Source: Fredinandcohnia onubensis (GTDB taxonomy: Bacteria; Bacillota; Bacilli; Bacillales; Bacillaceae_L). From it: a DNA stretch of 64,000 bases. The stretch lies in the NCBI RefSeq assembly GCF_002734215.1, contig NZ_NSEB01000007.1, positions 1 to 64,000 of the forward strand. Direction: 5' to 3'. How positions within the stretch are numbered: position 1 is the first letter of the stretch; every line of letters begins with the position of its first letter. A model generated the notes under the pieces. That model saw nothing but the letters and a program-made list of their open reading frames with translations. It was not told the DNA's origin and did not search any database. Position numbers and translations under genes: made by a program. Shown here piece by piece: positions 47,987 through 56,099 of this stretch.

Positions 47987-49239
47987 ATACTTCCTTCCTG
48001 ATCTTCCAGTAATAACACCTCAACTTCGTCGCCGTTTCCAAATCCGCGTGTTCCACCAGGTAAGACCATTAATGCATTCGCTCCGGCAAGCGAGGATACT
48101 ACATTCGATTTATCAAGGCCACTTGGCGTCACCAAAATTTTTCCATCAGAAAAACTGATTCTACTCCGTACAAACCTTGTAAATGGGTTTGGTTTTGGAA
48201 AGTCAGCACTGAGTTCAGCTTTCATTTTTAATAGATGTGGTTGATTCGAATATAATCTTGTTCGCACAACTGGTCTAACTAACAATTCGAAACCTACATA
48301 ACAGGCGGAAGGATTGCCAGATAAGCCAAACAATAGCTTGCCTTTTAGCTGAGCAACCGTTGTGACACTACCAGGTCTCATTGCAATTTTATTGAATAAT
48401 ACTTCCGCACCTAATTTTTCATAAATTGCCGGTAGATAATCATAATCCCCAACGGATACCCCACCCGTTGTTATGAGAATATCAACTTCATTCAATGCGT
48501 TTTTGATTGCCTCAAAACAAAGGTCAAAATCATCCGAGAGTTTACCGAAATATTTGGGCACTGCACCTACTCTTTCAATTTGTGCACTGACCATATAAGA
48601 ATTGCTGTTACGAATTTTCCCAGGTACTAATTCTTCATGAACATCAAGCAACTCGGTTCCTGTAGCGTAAATGCCGATGACAGGCTTCTTAGCCACTTCT
48701 ACTTGGTGATAGCCAAAGGTTGCTAAAAGTGCTTTTACTCCAGGGTTAATGAATATTCCTTTTTCAACTAGGACAGAATCTTTTTTTGTATCTTCACCCT
48801 GAAATGAAACATTATCTCCGGACTTAAAAGGTCTTTTAATCGACATATATTTTTTGCCATTACGTTCGTATTCATTTGTCAACTCAAGCATCACAACCGC
48901 ATCGCATTCAGCCGGCATTTGCGCCCCTGTCATGATTCGAACTGCCTGAAAAGCGCCTACCTTCTTTACAGCAACTGACCCTGCTCCAATTTCTTCTATT
49001 ACTTCAAATTCAATTGGGTGGTCCTGTCCGGCATCTGTTGTATCCGATGCCCTTACCGCAAAGCCATCATATGGGGAACGATCAAAATGAGGGACATCGT
49101 GATCAGCAATTAAATTCTCTGCTAAAAATCGTCCATAACTGGCCTCTATCGGTACTAATTCTTTTGTACCTGTACCCGCAAATTCCATTACACGAGATAC
49201 CGCTTCTGAAACCGGTATCGGTGTTCGTCTTTCAACCAT
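47971..49239 (-). CDS. moeA: Molybdopterin molybdotransferase MoeA
   Basis: Inserts molybdate into adenylylated molybdopterin. The 422-residue product carries the MoeA signatures DRSPYDGFAVRASDT, TGAQMPAECDAVVMLE, GDNVSFQGEDTKK, TTGGVSVGDYDYLP and FGLSGNPSACYVGFELLV. First gene of moeA-mobB-moaE-moaD and divergent from ric. The start is ATG 49239; a GTG at 49248 is the alternative, and neither has a strong ribosome site. An Fnr-type palindrome (49313-49328) lies upstream. Confidence 0.94.
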   Translation of the reverse strand: MVERRTPIPVSEAVSRVMEFAGTGTKELVPIEASYGRFLAENLIADHDVPHFDRSPYDGFAVRASDTTDAGQDHPIEFEVIEEIGAGSVAVKKVGAFQAVRIMTGAQMPAECDAVVMLELTNEYERNGKKYMSIKRPFKSGDNVSFQGEDTKKDSVLVEKGIFINPGVKALLATFGYHQVEVAKKPVIGIYATGTELLDVHEELVPGKIRNSNSYMVSAQIERVGAVPKYFGKLSDDFDLCFEAIKNALNEVDILITTGGVSVGDYDYLPAIYEKLGAEVLFNKIAMRPGSVTTVAQLKGKLLFGLSGNPSACYVGFELLVRPVVRTRLYSNQPHLLKMKAELSADFPKPNPFTRFVRSRISFSDGKILVTPSGLDKSNVVSSLAGANALMVLPGGTRGFGNGDEVEVLLLEDQEGSMWPWK

Positions 49240-49312
49240 GTTATCCACTCGCTTTTTTTATCTACTTTTTTCCTATTGTAGTATATTTAAACAAAAACCA
49301 CTACTTTCTTGC

Positions 49313-49328
49313 AGTGATTCACGTCACT
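49313..49328 (-). promoter_or_regulatory. Fnr/Crp-type site, moeA side
   Basis: AGTGATTCACGTCACT is a TGTGA-N6-TCACA-type palindrome. A weak -10, TTAAAT (49290-49285 minus), is centred 33 bp downstream toward moeA; a better TATACT lies a few bases further. Assignment to moeA is therefore less certain than for the other sites. Confidence 0.6.
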
Positions 49329-49361
49329 CCATCCTAGTTTTTGATGATTTTTAAGCATATG

Positions 49362-49404
49362 TGTGATTCGCATCACCTCATTTAACTGTGTTACAAGCTA
49401 TGCT
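49362..49404 (+). promoter_or_regulatory. Fnr/Crp-type site and promoter of ric
   Basis: TGTGATTCGCATCACC (49362-49377) has a -10 TATGCT (49399-49404) centred 32 bp downstream, which puts the site at about -41.5 of the expected start. Confidence 0.75.
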
Positions 49405-49435
49405 GTAAGTAGCTTACTAAATAGGAGGTAGAATC

Positions 49436-50143
49436 ATGGAAGAAACTTTTACTGAACAACATATTATCGGAGAAATTGTAACTGAGTTTCCGAAGGCTGG
49501 AGACCTTTTCAAAAAACTTCGAATTGATTTTTGCTGTGGCGGTAACCGACCACTTATAGATGCAATTGAGGAAAGAAATCTTTCAAAGGATGAAGTTTTA
49601 ACTAAATTAAATGATCTTTACCAGGACATGAAAGAATTAAATGAAAAAACGGTGGATTGGAAGGCTGCGAGCTATTCCGAATTAATTGATCATATCGTTA
49701 ATAAACACCATCGTTATTTGAATGAAGAACTTCCACAGCTTAGTCCATATGTAACAAAGGTATTACGTGTTCACGGTGGAAATCATCCACACCTAGCAAG
49801 GGTACATTCACTTTTTAACCAATTGAAGGTTGAATTAGAACAACATACGATCAAAGAAGAAGCAAATTCTTTTCCTCTAATCGTAAAATTCGAAAAAGAA
49901 CCAACTACTGAAAATCATGAATTAGTGAAAAAGCATGTAATAGAACTAGAAGATGATCATGATGAGGCCGGAAAACTTATTAAAGAAATTCGTGACATCA
50001 CAAATGACTTCCAACCACCAATCGGTGCATGTGGAACCTATCGTCTTGTCTACCAACGTCTTGAGGCACTTGAAGCAGATTTATTCCAGCATATTCATTT
50101 AGAAAATAATATACTCTTTCCAAGAGCTGCTGCTGGCAACTAA
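49436..50143 (+). CDS. ric: Iron-sulfur cluster repair di-iron protein (Ric/ScdA/YtfE)
   Basis: Repairs iron-sulfur proteins damaged by nitric oxide or oxidants. The 235-residue product has the ScdA N-terminal domain with the DFCCGGNRPL motif, then a hemerythrin-like four-helix domain whose His and Glu residues hold two irons (VNKHHRYLNEELP, VHGGNHPHL, HTIKEEANSFP, LEDDHDEAG, FQHIHLENNILFPRA). The start follows AGGAGGTAG. It is divergent from moeA, under an Fnr-type promoter. Its presence ties this block to NO stress or denitrification. Confidence 0.95.
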   Translation: MEETFTEQHIIGEIVTEFPKAGDLFKKLRIDFCCGGNRPLIDAIEERNLSKDEVLTKLNDLYQDMKELNEKTVDWKAASYSELIDHIVNKHHRYLNEELPQLSPYVTKVLRVHGGNHPHLARVHSLFNQLKVELEQHTIKEEANSFPLIVKFEKEPTTENHELVKKHVIELEDDHDEAGKLIKEIRDITNDFQPPIGACGTYRLVYQRLEALEADLFQHIHLENNILFPRAAAGN

Positions 50144-50154
50144 ATAAAAAAATT

Positions 50155-50197
50155 GAGCTAATTTCATAACCCGTTCGGTTGACAGGGAGAAAAATAG
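50155..50197. repeat. Left arm of an inverted repeat pair flanking the 50.5-51.5 kb gene
   Basis: GAGCTAAT, then TAACCCGTTCGGTTGACAGG, then GAGAAAAATA, is the imperfect reverse complement of 51896-51944. Confidence 0.55.
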
Positions 50198-50283
50198 TAT
50201 TTGTAATTAATTTTGTATATCAAAAGTCCTGACTTTTGCGTATCATTTTGCAGTCCAAAATGTAAAGGGCATTTGAAACAATA

Positions 50284-50316
50284 AAAAGGCATTGCAACTC
50301 GCAATGCCTTTTTTTG
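50284..50316. terminator. Bidirectional terminator after ric
   Basis: AAAAAGGCATTGC pairs with GCAATGCCTTTTT around AACTC. Confidence 0.85.
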
Positions 50317-50515
50317 TTAGAGTTATTTAATTATTCTTCGACTAAAGCACACGTTACTACACAAACTTTAACATGTTTTCCTAAATTGCATTTCAAATGG
50401 GTTAAAGTAACAGGCATGCAATTAATGGCGATAGAATTATATCAACCCACTTGTACAATAATTAGAATAAAAGGAAAATTTAGAGTATACTAAAAATAGT
50501 TTTTAAAATTGGTTG

Positions 50516-51514
50516 GTGATTAATATTAAAAGACTAATTCTTTTTTTCATATTTTCCGTTATTGCTGTATTACTTATCGGTTGTACTAATAAAACAATTG
50601 AAGTTGAATCACCTAAAGATTTAAATATTAAGAACCCTCCCATTGTGAAGAATGGCAATCAGGAATTTAGAATTATACCCTTTTATAGTCAAATATTAGA
50701 TTACATAGAAAGCGTTTCAGAAATTGAACAACACGAGAAGATGGAAGAACATTACTATCAAAAAGTTGTCGAACCATTTCAATTAGATACTTTAGGTAAA
50801 GGAGAGGGGCATTGGATAAAGGACCATTTTGCTTTTGCAACTCCTAAAGACATTAAAACTTTGGAGGAATTTGTATATTCTCTAATTGATAATCAAGATG
50901 AAATAAATAAAACAATAGAACAAGCCTTGATTAAATCATCTAATACCCTTCCAGGCGTGAATAAGAGAGTGTATTTATTTCCTCCTAATCCGGATAACAT
51001 GGATGGTATCAATTTAATGGGTGGCGTATCTGGGGTAGGAGTTAGTAAGGATGTATTCATAATACGGATTGATCCATCTTCATTTAAAGAGGATTTGTTG
51101 GAGTATATTGTTGCACATGAATATAATCATACTATTTATATGGAGGGAGGAAATGTAAACTGGAAAAACACTTTATTAGATTCAATTATTCTCGAAGGAA
51201 AAGCTGACACTTTTGCCAAAAGTCTTTACCCCGATATTAATATACCGTGGATAGAACCACTTTCAGCCCAAACAGAAAAAGAAGTATGGAAAAATTTGGA
51301 ATACGATTTATGGTCAATCGACTCATTAATAAATGACGATTATTTTGGAAATCCAAACAAAGGAATCCCCCATTGGACCAACTACAAGATTGGATACCAA
51401 ATAGTGAATTCCTTTTTAGAAAAGAATCCCACCACCCCGGTCAGAGACTGGACACTATTATCTGCGGAGGAGATTTTATCAAATAGTAAATATGGAGATA
51501 GGATTTCAGAATAA
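50516..51514 (+). CDS. DUF2268 metalloprotease-like lipoprotein
   Basis: A lipoprotein of about 332 residues. Its signal IKRLILFFIFSVIAVLLIGC ends at the lipobox LIGC. The C-terminal half is a DUF2268 predicted zinc protease: HEYNH in IVAHEYNHTIYMEGG, then the downstream glutamate in SIILEGKADTFAK. It is thus a surface-anchored relative of yjaZ (30032-30804). The start is GTG 50516 or TTG 50513; the ribosome site is poor. It sits alone between ric and the heme-copper operon, flanked by an inverted repeat pair, and shows no obvious link to NO metabolism. Confidence 0.8.
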   Translation: MINIKRLILFFIFSVIAVLLIGCTNKTIEVESPKDLNIKNPPIVKNGNQEFRIIPFYSQILDYIESVSEIEQHEKMEEHYYQKVVEPFQLDTLGKGEGHWIKDHFAFATPKDIKTLEEFVYSLIDNQDEINKTIEQALIKSSNTLPGVNKRVYLFPPNPDNMDGINLMGGVSGVGVSKDVFIIRIDPSSFKEDLLEYIVAHEYNHTIYMEGGNVNWKNTLLDSIILEGKADTFAKSLYPDINIPWIEPLSAQTEKEVWKNLEYDLWSIDSLINDDYFGNPNKGIPHWTNYKIGYQIVNSFLEKNPTTPVRDWTLLSAEEILSNSKYGDRISE

Positions 51515-51580
51515 AAGTTTATTCAGGTTCTTGAAAAGGAAGAGATATTCTGCCTTTGCTTTTTTGTTTGCATTTTCTTT

Positions 51581-51699
51581 CTACTTTATTATAAAGCCGT
51601 GTTTTTCGTCTTCAACTAACCCATCGATAGTTTCTAACCCTCTAAGAGATACCAGTCCACCGCTTCAGCGTTTTTATTTAGTGGTTCGATGAATTTCAA
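51581..51699 (-). pseudogene. Possible frameshifted small ORF (about 39 aa)
   Basis: A TTG at 51699 after AGGATGTG begins KFIEPLNKNAEAVDWYLLEG and then meets TAG at 51634. The next frame continues LETIDGLVEDEKHGFIIK to a TAG at 51581. One missing G in the GGG at about 51636 would join the two pieces. The composition looks protein-like but I do not recognise it. It may be a decayed gene, an assembly slip, or chance. Confidence 0.3.
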
Positions 51700-51796
51700 C
51701 GATTTCACATCCTATATTCAATTACATTTATTAACATGCCAAATTGCACCATAAAATGCACACCTATTTGCAAGGCCACATAAATTTATGCGATAC

Positions 51797-51893
51797 TACA
51801 AATTGCTATGCAAAATAGCTTGCAAATTGAACCATAAATAATCAATAAAGGTTGTTATTTCAATAAAAAATGAGGTACAAATTGCTATGCAAA
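51797..51893. repeat. Direct repeat pair, 18 bp
   Basis: TACAAATTGCTATGCAAA occurs exactly at 51797-51814 and 51876-51893, 79 bp apart. A shorter relative, TGCAAATTG, is at 51821. Confidence 0.7.
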
Positions 51894-51895
51894 TT

Positions 51896-51944
51896 TATGT
51901 TTTCTCCCTCTGAACGGAACGGGTTACTGATTTCATATCAGCTC
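51896..51944. repeat. Right arm of the inverted repeat pair
   Basis: Reverse-complement partner of 50155-50197: both arms share TAACCCGTTC and GGGAGAAAA on corresponding strands, with GAGCT at the outer end. Confidence 0.55.
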
Positions 51945-51948
51945 TTTT

Positions 51949-52590
51949 TTATGGCATCCGTTCATCCAGCTCTTTTGTACTTATATTCAGGTTTATATAT
52001 TTCTGTTTTTCTTTGATTAGATTCTTACTGATTTCAGGCTTCCCTAAAAAAACTCGCCCAATAAATAAAATACAGATCGCTAATCCTAATACAAACATCG
52101 CTTTTCCAAGCTGTTGTTGGGCTGTCACTAAGTAATTATTACAAAGACGGGCTGGTGATACTGAATAAAGCCAGCTCATCACAAAAATCATAGAAATCAG
52201 ATTAGCCCAAATAAAAGCTTTACTAATAGGACCAAGCCGTTGCCAGCTATAAAACAATAGTACACCTGTAAGGAGTGATAGACTCATATATTTCGCAATC
52301 TCCATGATTGGCTCATTCAGTGCGGCATCCACTGACCTAGGCAGTACCCAAAACCCTACAACACATATTGTAATTAATATACCCGCGATTCCATTTTCAT
52401 TGTAATACACGAAGAAGCCTCGCCATTTTTTCGGAAACCCCTTTGCCAGAATATAACCACTTCCTACTAATAGTGGGTATTGAATAAGCATCGTCCCAAC
52501 CATGCTCTCTTCTAACATTGACCTTATATACGGAAGTGAAACGAATAGAAGTAAAAGTAGCCCTATCATTACATATCGAAAACGGTACAT
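51949..52590 (-). CDS. Six-segment membrane protein of the heme-copper operon, unrecognised
   Basis: A 213-residue protein with about six membrane segments (for example RYVMIGLLLLLFVSLPYI, GIAGILITICVVGFWVLP and KAMFVLGLAICILFIGRVFL) and a charged C-terminal tail. It starts at ATG 52590 after GAGGTGA, 10 bp behind the Sco gene, as the last gene of the four-gene operon. It has almost no histidines in its membrane parts, so it is unlikely to bind heme itself; an assembly or stabilising role for the terminal enzyme is a guess. The upstream in-frame ATG at 52656 overlaps sco and lacks a ribosome site. Confidence 0.75.
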   Translation of the reverse strand: MYRFRYVMIGLLLLLFVSLPYIRSMLEESMVGTMLIQYPLLVGSGYILAKGFPKKWRGFFVYYNENGIAGILITICVVGFWVLPRSVDAALNEPIMEIAKYMSLSLLTGVLLFYSWQRLGPISKAFIWANLISMIFVMSWLYSVSPARLCNNYLVTAQQQLGKAMFVLGLAICILFIGRVFLGKPEISKNLIKEKQKYINLNISTKELDERMP

Positions 52591-52600
52591 ATTTTCACCT

Positions 52601-53209
52601 CTAAAATAGGATAGAATCCATGTATTCCACAACAACTTGTGGTGTTTGGTAATCAAAGATATTAGTTAATTTTCCTTCTGGATTAATCACATAAAATGCA
52701 GAATTATGCTCATAGCCCCCGTATTCATTCGGGATAACAACTACTTCAAGAGCGTCAAGGACATTCTGTAACTCCTTCTCATCTTGAATGGTAGCCATTT
52801 TCCAATGCTCCCCATCCGCACCAAAATGATTAGAATACGATTTTAATACCGTTGGAGAATCATTCTCAGGGTCAAAGCTTATACTTACAAGTACAACTTC
52901 TTTCCCTAGAACATCATTAGGAATATTTTCATAGATTTCTGCAAAATTTCTTTCTAAAACCGGACATACGTCCCCACACGATGTATACATAAAGGTTAAA
53001 AGCGTATATTTCCCCTCTAACTCTTGTAATTGAAAGTTTTTCGAATTTGAATCAATTAATGTAGCAGAAGGGAGCTTTGGTTGCTCCCTTTCTAATTGGA
53101 TTATTCTTGCTTTCTCAGCAGTAAAAGCCCGTAATCCATCTGTACCTATCCATAGCAATGAAAGACCCGCTACAAGTGCAAATAGAATACCAACACTTTT
53201 ACGCAACAT
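52601..53209 (-). CDS. Sco family copper chaperone
   Basis: Membrane-anchored thioredoxin-like protein of 202 residues that delivers copper to the CuA site of cytochrome oxidase-type subunit II. It has one N-terminal membrane anchor, the copper-binding C-x3-C in TSCGDVCPVL, and the third ligand His in GGYEHNSAFYV. It overlaps the subunit I gene by 11 bases and is in the operon with a CuA protein, so its client is clearly the CuA subunit encoded at 54701-55225. Confidence 0.93.
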   Translation of the reverse strand: MLRKSVGILFALVAGLSLLWIGTDGLRAFTAEKARIIQLEREQPKLPSATLIDSNSKNFQLQELEGKYTLLTFMYTSCGDVCPVLERNFAEIYENIPNDVLGKEVVLVSISFDPENDSPTVLKSYSNHFGADGEHWKMATIQDEKELQNVLDALEVVVIPNEYGGYEHNSAFYVINPEGKLTNIFDYQTPQVVVEYMDSILF

Positions 53210-54686
53210 GACGATCTGATCCTATTTTTTCTTGAAACTTATAATCAATTGATCTTGAGAAATTCCAAAAACGTATTATAAATATCAAAACAGCAAGGAC
53301 TATAAAGATACCGAAGATAGCTCCCATACGGTCATATGGAATCCACTCTGGAAAGTGCTCAGCCCATCTTCTTGGAGCTCCGACTTTTCCGGAGAATAGA
53401 AACGATCCACATAGTCCAATGAAAAACATGATGTATACCCAAAAGCTGATTCCATCGATTGCTGTTTCCTTCTCTTTTCTATTCACTTTTGCTAAGTAAT
53501 ACATAAATCCAAATAACATTGCAGTTGCACCTAATCCCATATACATATGGAAATGCCCAGGTACCCATTTTGTGTTATGCATGACATGGTTTACAACAAT
53601 TGTTGCATCAATAATTGCTGGTACGACACCGATTACCCAACCAAACATGGATAAAAACATGAATGATGAGGCAATGTCCCATTTAATTCCTGAACGATAG
53701 ACAATCATTAGCGCACCATATGCTGTGATAACTAATACTGGTAATCCGTTTGCATATGAGAGCACTTGACCTAAAATGATCATCCACTTGGGTAATGCAA
53801 AGTCCATTAACAAATGGTGAGTATAGATTGTAATCGTAAATAAGGTTGAACAGTTCCATGCAATTAAGAATGGGCGGTTTGCCTTCCATGGACGATTTGT
53901 ATAAACTGCTAATATCTCATAAACCGCAATAACTCCCATGTAAATAATGGAGTTTGCGAAGATATGACCAAATGCATATGTTAGATTTTTTGCAAGCATT
54001 GGATCAATTGCGATAGTTGGAATATATAGATTAATAAGGTTCATAACAAGTGCTGTTGCACCTGCAATTAAGGCAGTGGTGTTTACAATTGAAACCATTG
54101 TACTAGCCACGACAGCCGCAGGAGGACCATAGCCTTTTTCCTTACCGAAGACGATAGACCAACCTAATCCTCCACCTAAGCTTCCATATTGTTTAATAAT
54201 CGCTCTAGCAACATCCAAATTTAATAATAGGAATCCTACACCGAGTATGAGCATACCACCTAAATATAGTGTTGCTCCCGTCATCGCCCATCCACCAGCG
54301 GAGATAGCTGGTAGCGGATATAAGAACGTCCAGGCGCCTGCAAAGTCAAATACAAATATTCCTACCAATACCATTACAACACCGATAATGAAGGTAATAA
54401 AATTTGTGATTAGAATTGCTTTGCTTAATTTTACATATTTGCTTAAGAAGTACCACATGACTGCAGCTGCGGCCAATGCAGCAGCCCCTATCATTCCCGT
54501 TCCATGGACAGTCATAATTTCATAAAAGAATGCAGGGTCCACATCAATCATTTTTCCTTGTGCAAGAAGCATTAAGACTCCAAATACCATCATTGATAAA
54601 ATGATGAGGCTACCTGTTAGTAGATAAATAGCGATTGTTTTGTTTCGGGAGTTATTTGTCCCCCCCATTACCATATTAGTAGACAT
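53199..54686 (-). CDS. Heme-copper oxidoreductase subunit I, probable CuA-type nitric oxide reductase
   Basis: A 495-residue membrane protein of the heme-copper superfamily with about 12 membrane segments. The heme and metal ligands are visible: low-spin heme His61 (TVHGTGMIG) and His380, active-site heme His378 (VPGHFHMYMG), and the second-metal ligands His241 (AFGHIFANS), His290 and His291 (YTHHLLMD). Oxidases of the A and B types carry a Tyr four residues after the first of these (GHPEVY); here that position is Asn245. Loss of that Tyr is typical of NO-reducing members, such as the CuA-containing quinol NOR (bNOR) of Bacillus azotoformans and related families. Good ribosome site AAGGAGGGAG. 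Operon: CuA subunit, this gene, Sco, membrane protein, behind an Fnr-type site. An unusual oxidase cannot be excluded. Confidence 0.85.
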   Translation of the reverse strand: MSTNMVMGGTNNSRNKTIAIYLLTGSLIILSMMVFGVLMLLAQGKMIDVDPAFFYEIMTVHGTGMIGAAALAAAAVMWYFLSKYVKLSKAILITNFITFIIGVVMVLVGIFVFDFAGAWTFLYPLPAISAGGWAMTGATLYLGGMLILGVGFLLLNLDVARAIIKQYGSLGGGLGWSIVFGKEKGYGPPAAVVASTMVSIVNTTALIAGATALVMNLINLYIPTIAIDPMLAKNLTYAFGHIFANSIIYMGVIAVYEILAVYTNRPWKANRPFLIAWNCSTLFTITIYTHHLLMDFALPKWMIILGQVLSYANGLPVLVITAYGALMIVYRSGIKWDIASSFMFLSMFGWVIGVVPAIIDATIVVNHVMHNTKWVPGHFHMYMGLGATAMLFGFMYYLAKVNRKEKETAIDGISFWVYIMFFIGLCGSFLFSGKVGAPRRWAEHFPEWIPYDRMGAIFGIFIVLAVLIFIIRFWNFSRSIDYKFQEKIGSDRHVA

Positions 54687-54700
54687 TGTTAACTCCCTCC

Positions 54701-55225
54701 TTAATTTGTTACGACAATTTCACCAACCATGAGATGGTGAGCAAGCCCACAGTATTCCATACATAAAATTTGATATGTCCCAGGCTCCGAGAATGTGTAG
54801 TAAACCGTGTTTGTATAATCTGGCATTGCCTGAGTTTGTGCTAATAAATTCATGTCTTTGTCATAGATACCAAAGCCATGGTTAACATCTGAGCTTGTGA
54901 TATCAAATTCAATTGGCTCCCCCACTTTGAATTCAGTTTGGCTCATGTTCCATCCAAATTGAACAGCTTCAACATCGACAATGACCGGATTTTCTTCTTG
55001 TCCATATACCGGTCTTTCAAATGGAAGATCTTGTAGTGTTAAATACGTTAAAGTTCCAAATATAACGAGTAGAACTAAGAAATAAATCGTTCTAAAACGG
55101 TACCATTTTTTCTGAATTGGTTCATACTCTCTTCTTTTATTGGTTTTTAATACGACGGTAATAAAAATAACGGTAATTAAAGCCATTAAAATAATGGAAA
55201 GATACCAAGCTGCTGTTTGGTACAA
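54701..55225 (-). CDS. CuA-containing subunit II of the heme-copper enzyme
   Basis: A 174-residue protein with two N-terminal membrane segments (about residues 6-26 and 45-63) and an extracellular cupredoxin domain. The CuA ligands are in place: His116 (DVNHGFGI), Cys155 and Cys159 (LCMEYCG), His163 or 164 and Met166 (LAHHLM). It receives electrons and passes them to subunit I. There is no fused cytochrome c domain, unlike many Bacillus caa3 oxidases. First gene of the operon; Fnr-type site at 55287-55302. Confidence 0.92.
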   Translation of the reverse strand: MYQTAAWYLSIILMALITVIFITVVLKTNKRREYEPIQKKWYRFRTIYFLVLLVIFGTLTYLTLQDLPFERPVYGQEENPVIVDVEAVQFGWNMSQTEFKVGEPIEFDITSSDVNHGFGIYDKDMNLLAQTQAMPDYTNTVYYTFSEPGTYQILCMEYCGLAHHLMVGEIVVTN

Positions 55226-55258
55226 AGAAACCCCCTCCTAATTTCTCTTTTCAGCAAG

Positions 55259-55302
55259 ATTGTCACATATTGCTCGACCATAAATCTGTTAAGTTTGTCA
55301 CA
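55259..55302 (-). promoter_or_regulatory. Fnr/Crp-type site and promoter of the heme-copper operon
   Basis: On the minus strand TGTGACAAACTTAACA (55302-55287) matches the palindrome with one change in the right half. A -10, GACAAT (55264-55259), is centred 33 bp downstream. Confidence 0.6.
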
Positions 55303-55317
55303 AAATGGGACTGAAAC

Positions 55318-55356
55318 AAAAAAAGACACATTCTTGTCAAGAATGCATCTTTTTAT
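55318..55356 (-). terminator. modB terminator
   Basis: On the minus strand AAGATGCATTCTT pairs with AAGAATGTGTCTT, followed by seven T residues. Confidence 0.8.
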
Positions 55357-55361
55357 GACGA

Positions 55362-56015
55362 CTATTTAATTAAATAGGTTGACGCCAGCATCAGGAATGA
55401 GATGAAGACTGTTGTTAATACCCATAGCCAAGCCAATTCCATATTTCCGCTATCAATAGCAACATAGATTGCTGTTGGCAGTGTTTGTGTTTTTCCAGGT
55501 ATATTACCAGCAAACATCAAGGTTGCACCAAATTCCCCAAGTGCTCGAGTAAAACTTAAGATAAAACCCGTTACAATTGCTTTAATCGATAAAGGAATAG
55601 AAATGTACAGAAATATATTAAATTCATTTGCTCCATCCGTTCTAGCCGCATCCTCAATTTCCTTATTTACTGTAAGAAAGCCTGTCTTAACAGATTGGTA
55701 CATTAGCGGAAATGCAACAACAGTAGAAGCAATAACAGCAGCCCACCATGTAAACATAATCGGTTGTCCTGTTAATTTCTCAAGAAACGTTCCTACAAAA
55801 CTATTTCGTCCAAAAATCACAATTAACAAAAAACCAACAACCGATGGGGGCAGAACCAGTGGCAGCATTAACAATGTTTCCAGAAAGAGCTTGCCTTTAA
55901 ATTGCTTATGTGCCATCCATTTACCTATGATTAGGCCAAGGAGTAAGACAATACAACCTGCCGTTATGGCGATGGTGATCGATAGTTTAATAGGTGACCA
56001 AAAAGTAAGTTCCAT
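55362..56015 (-). CDS. modB: Molybdate ABC transporter permease ModB
   Basis: A 217-residue permease of the molybdate importer. It starts MELTFWSPIKLSITIAITAG, has LLMLPLVLPPSVVGFLLIV, the EAA loop EDAARTDGANEFNIFLYISI, and SFTRALGEFGATLMFAGNIPG, very typical of ModB. Neither modA (binding protein) nor modC (ATPase) is next to it: fnr lies divergently upstream, and a terminator and the CuA operon lie downstream. So it is orphaned here and would need partners elsewhere. Molybdate supply fits the moe/mob genes nearby. Confidence 0.9.
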   Translation of the reverse strand: MELTFWSPIKLSITIAITAGCIVLLLGLIIGKWMAHKQFKGKLFLETLLMLPLVLPPSVVGFLLIVIFGRNSFVGTFLEKLTGQPIMFTWWAAVIASTVVAFPLMYQSVKTGFLTVNKEIEDAARTDGANEFNIFLYISIPLSIKAIVTGFILSFTRALGEFGATLMFAGNIPGKTQTLPTAIYVAIDSGNMELAWLWVLTTVFISFLMLASTYLIK

Positions 56016-56099
56016 TATACAAACCTCAATTGTTAAAAATTGTTCAAAATGTCAGGAATCCTTATTTTCCAAGGTATTATGCTTCAAAAATGAAGTAAG

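Larger units (their letters stand above)
50144..50512. other. Gap after ric with terminator and inverted-repeat arm
   Basis: The gap contains one arm of an inverted repeat (50155-50197) matched at 51896-51944, and a bidirectional terminator (50284-50316). A minus-strand 28-codon reading with three Cys (50331-50417) has no ribosome site and is not called. Confidence 0.5.
51515..51948. other. Gap with broken small ORF, direct repeats and inverted-repeat arm
   Basis: The gap holds the possible frameshifted small ORF at 51581-51699, an exact 18-base direct repeat (51797-51814 and 51876-51893) and the right arm of the inverted repeat pair. The rest is AT-rich with scattered CCATAAA-type words. 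Confidence 0.5.

Noticed and set aside
50331-50417. Minus-strand 28-codon reading with three cysteines, ending just before a terminator
   Set aside because: No ribosome site, and the terminator is explained by ric on the other strand. Left uncalled.
51492-51692. Plus-strand 66-codon ORF after the DUF2268 gene
   Set aside because: No ribosome site, overlaps the previous gene end, low-complexity Phe-rich product; the opposite strand has a more protein-like though broken reading.
53199-54686. Subunit I as an ordinary cbb3-type oxidase
   Set aside because: No FixO/FixP-like cytochrome subunits; subunit II is of CuA type, and the helix layout (HNTKWVPGHFH) is of the A/B type.
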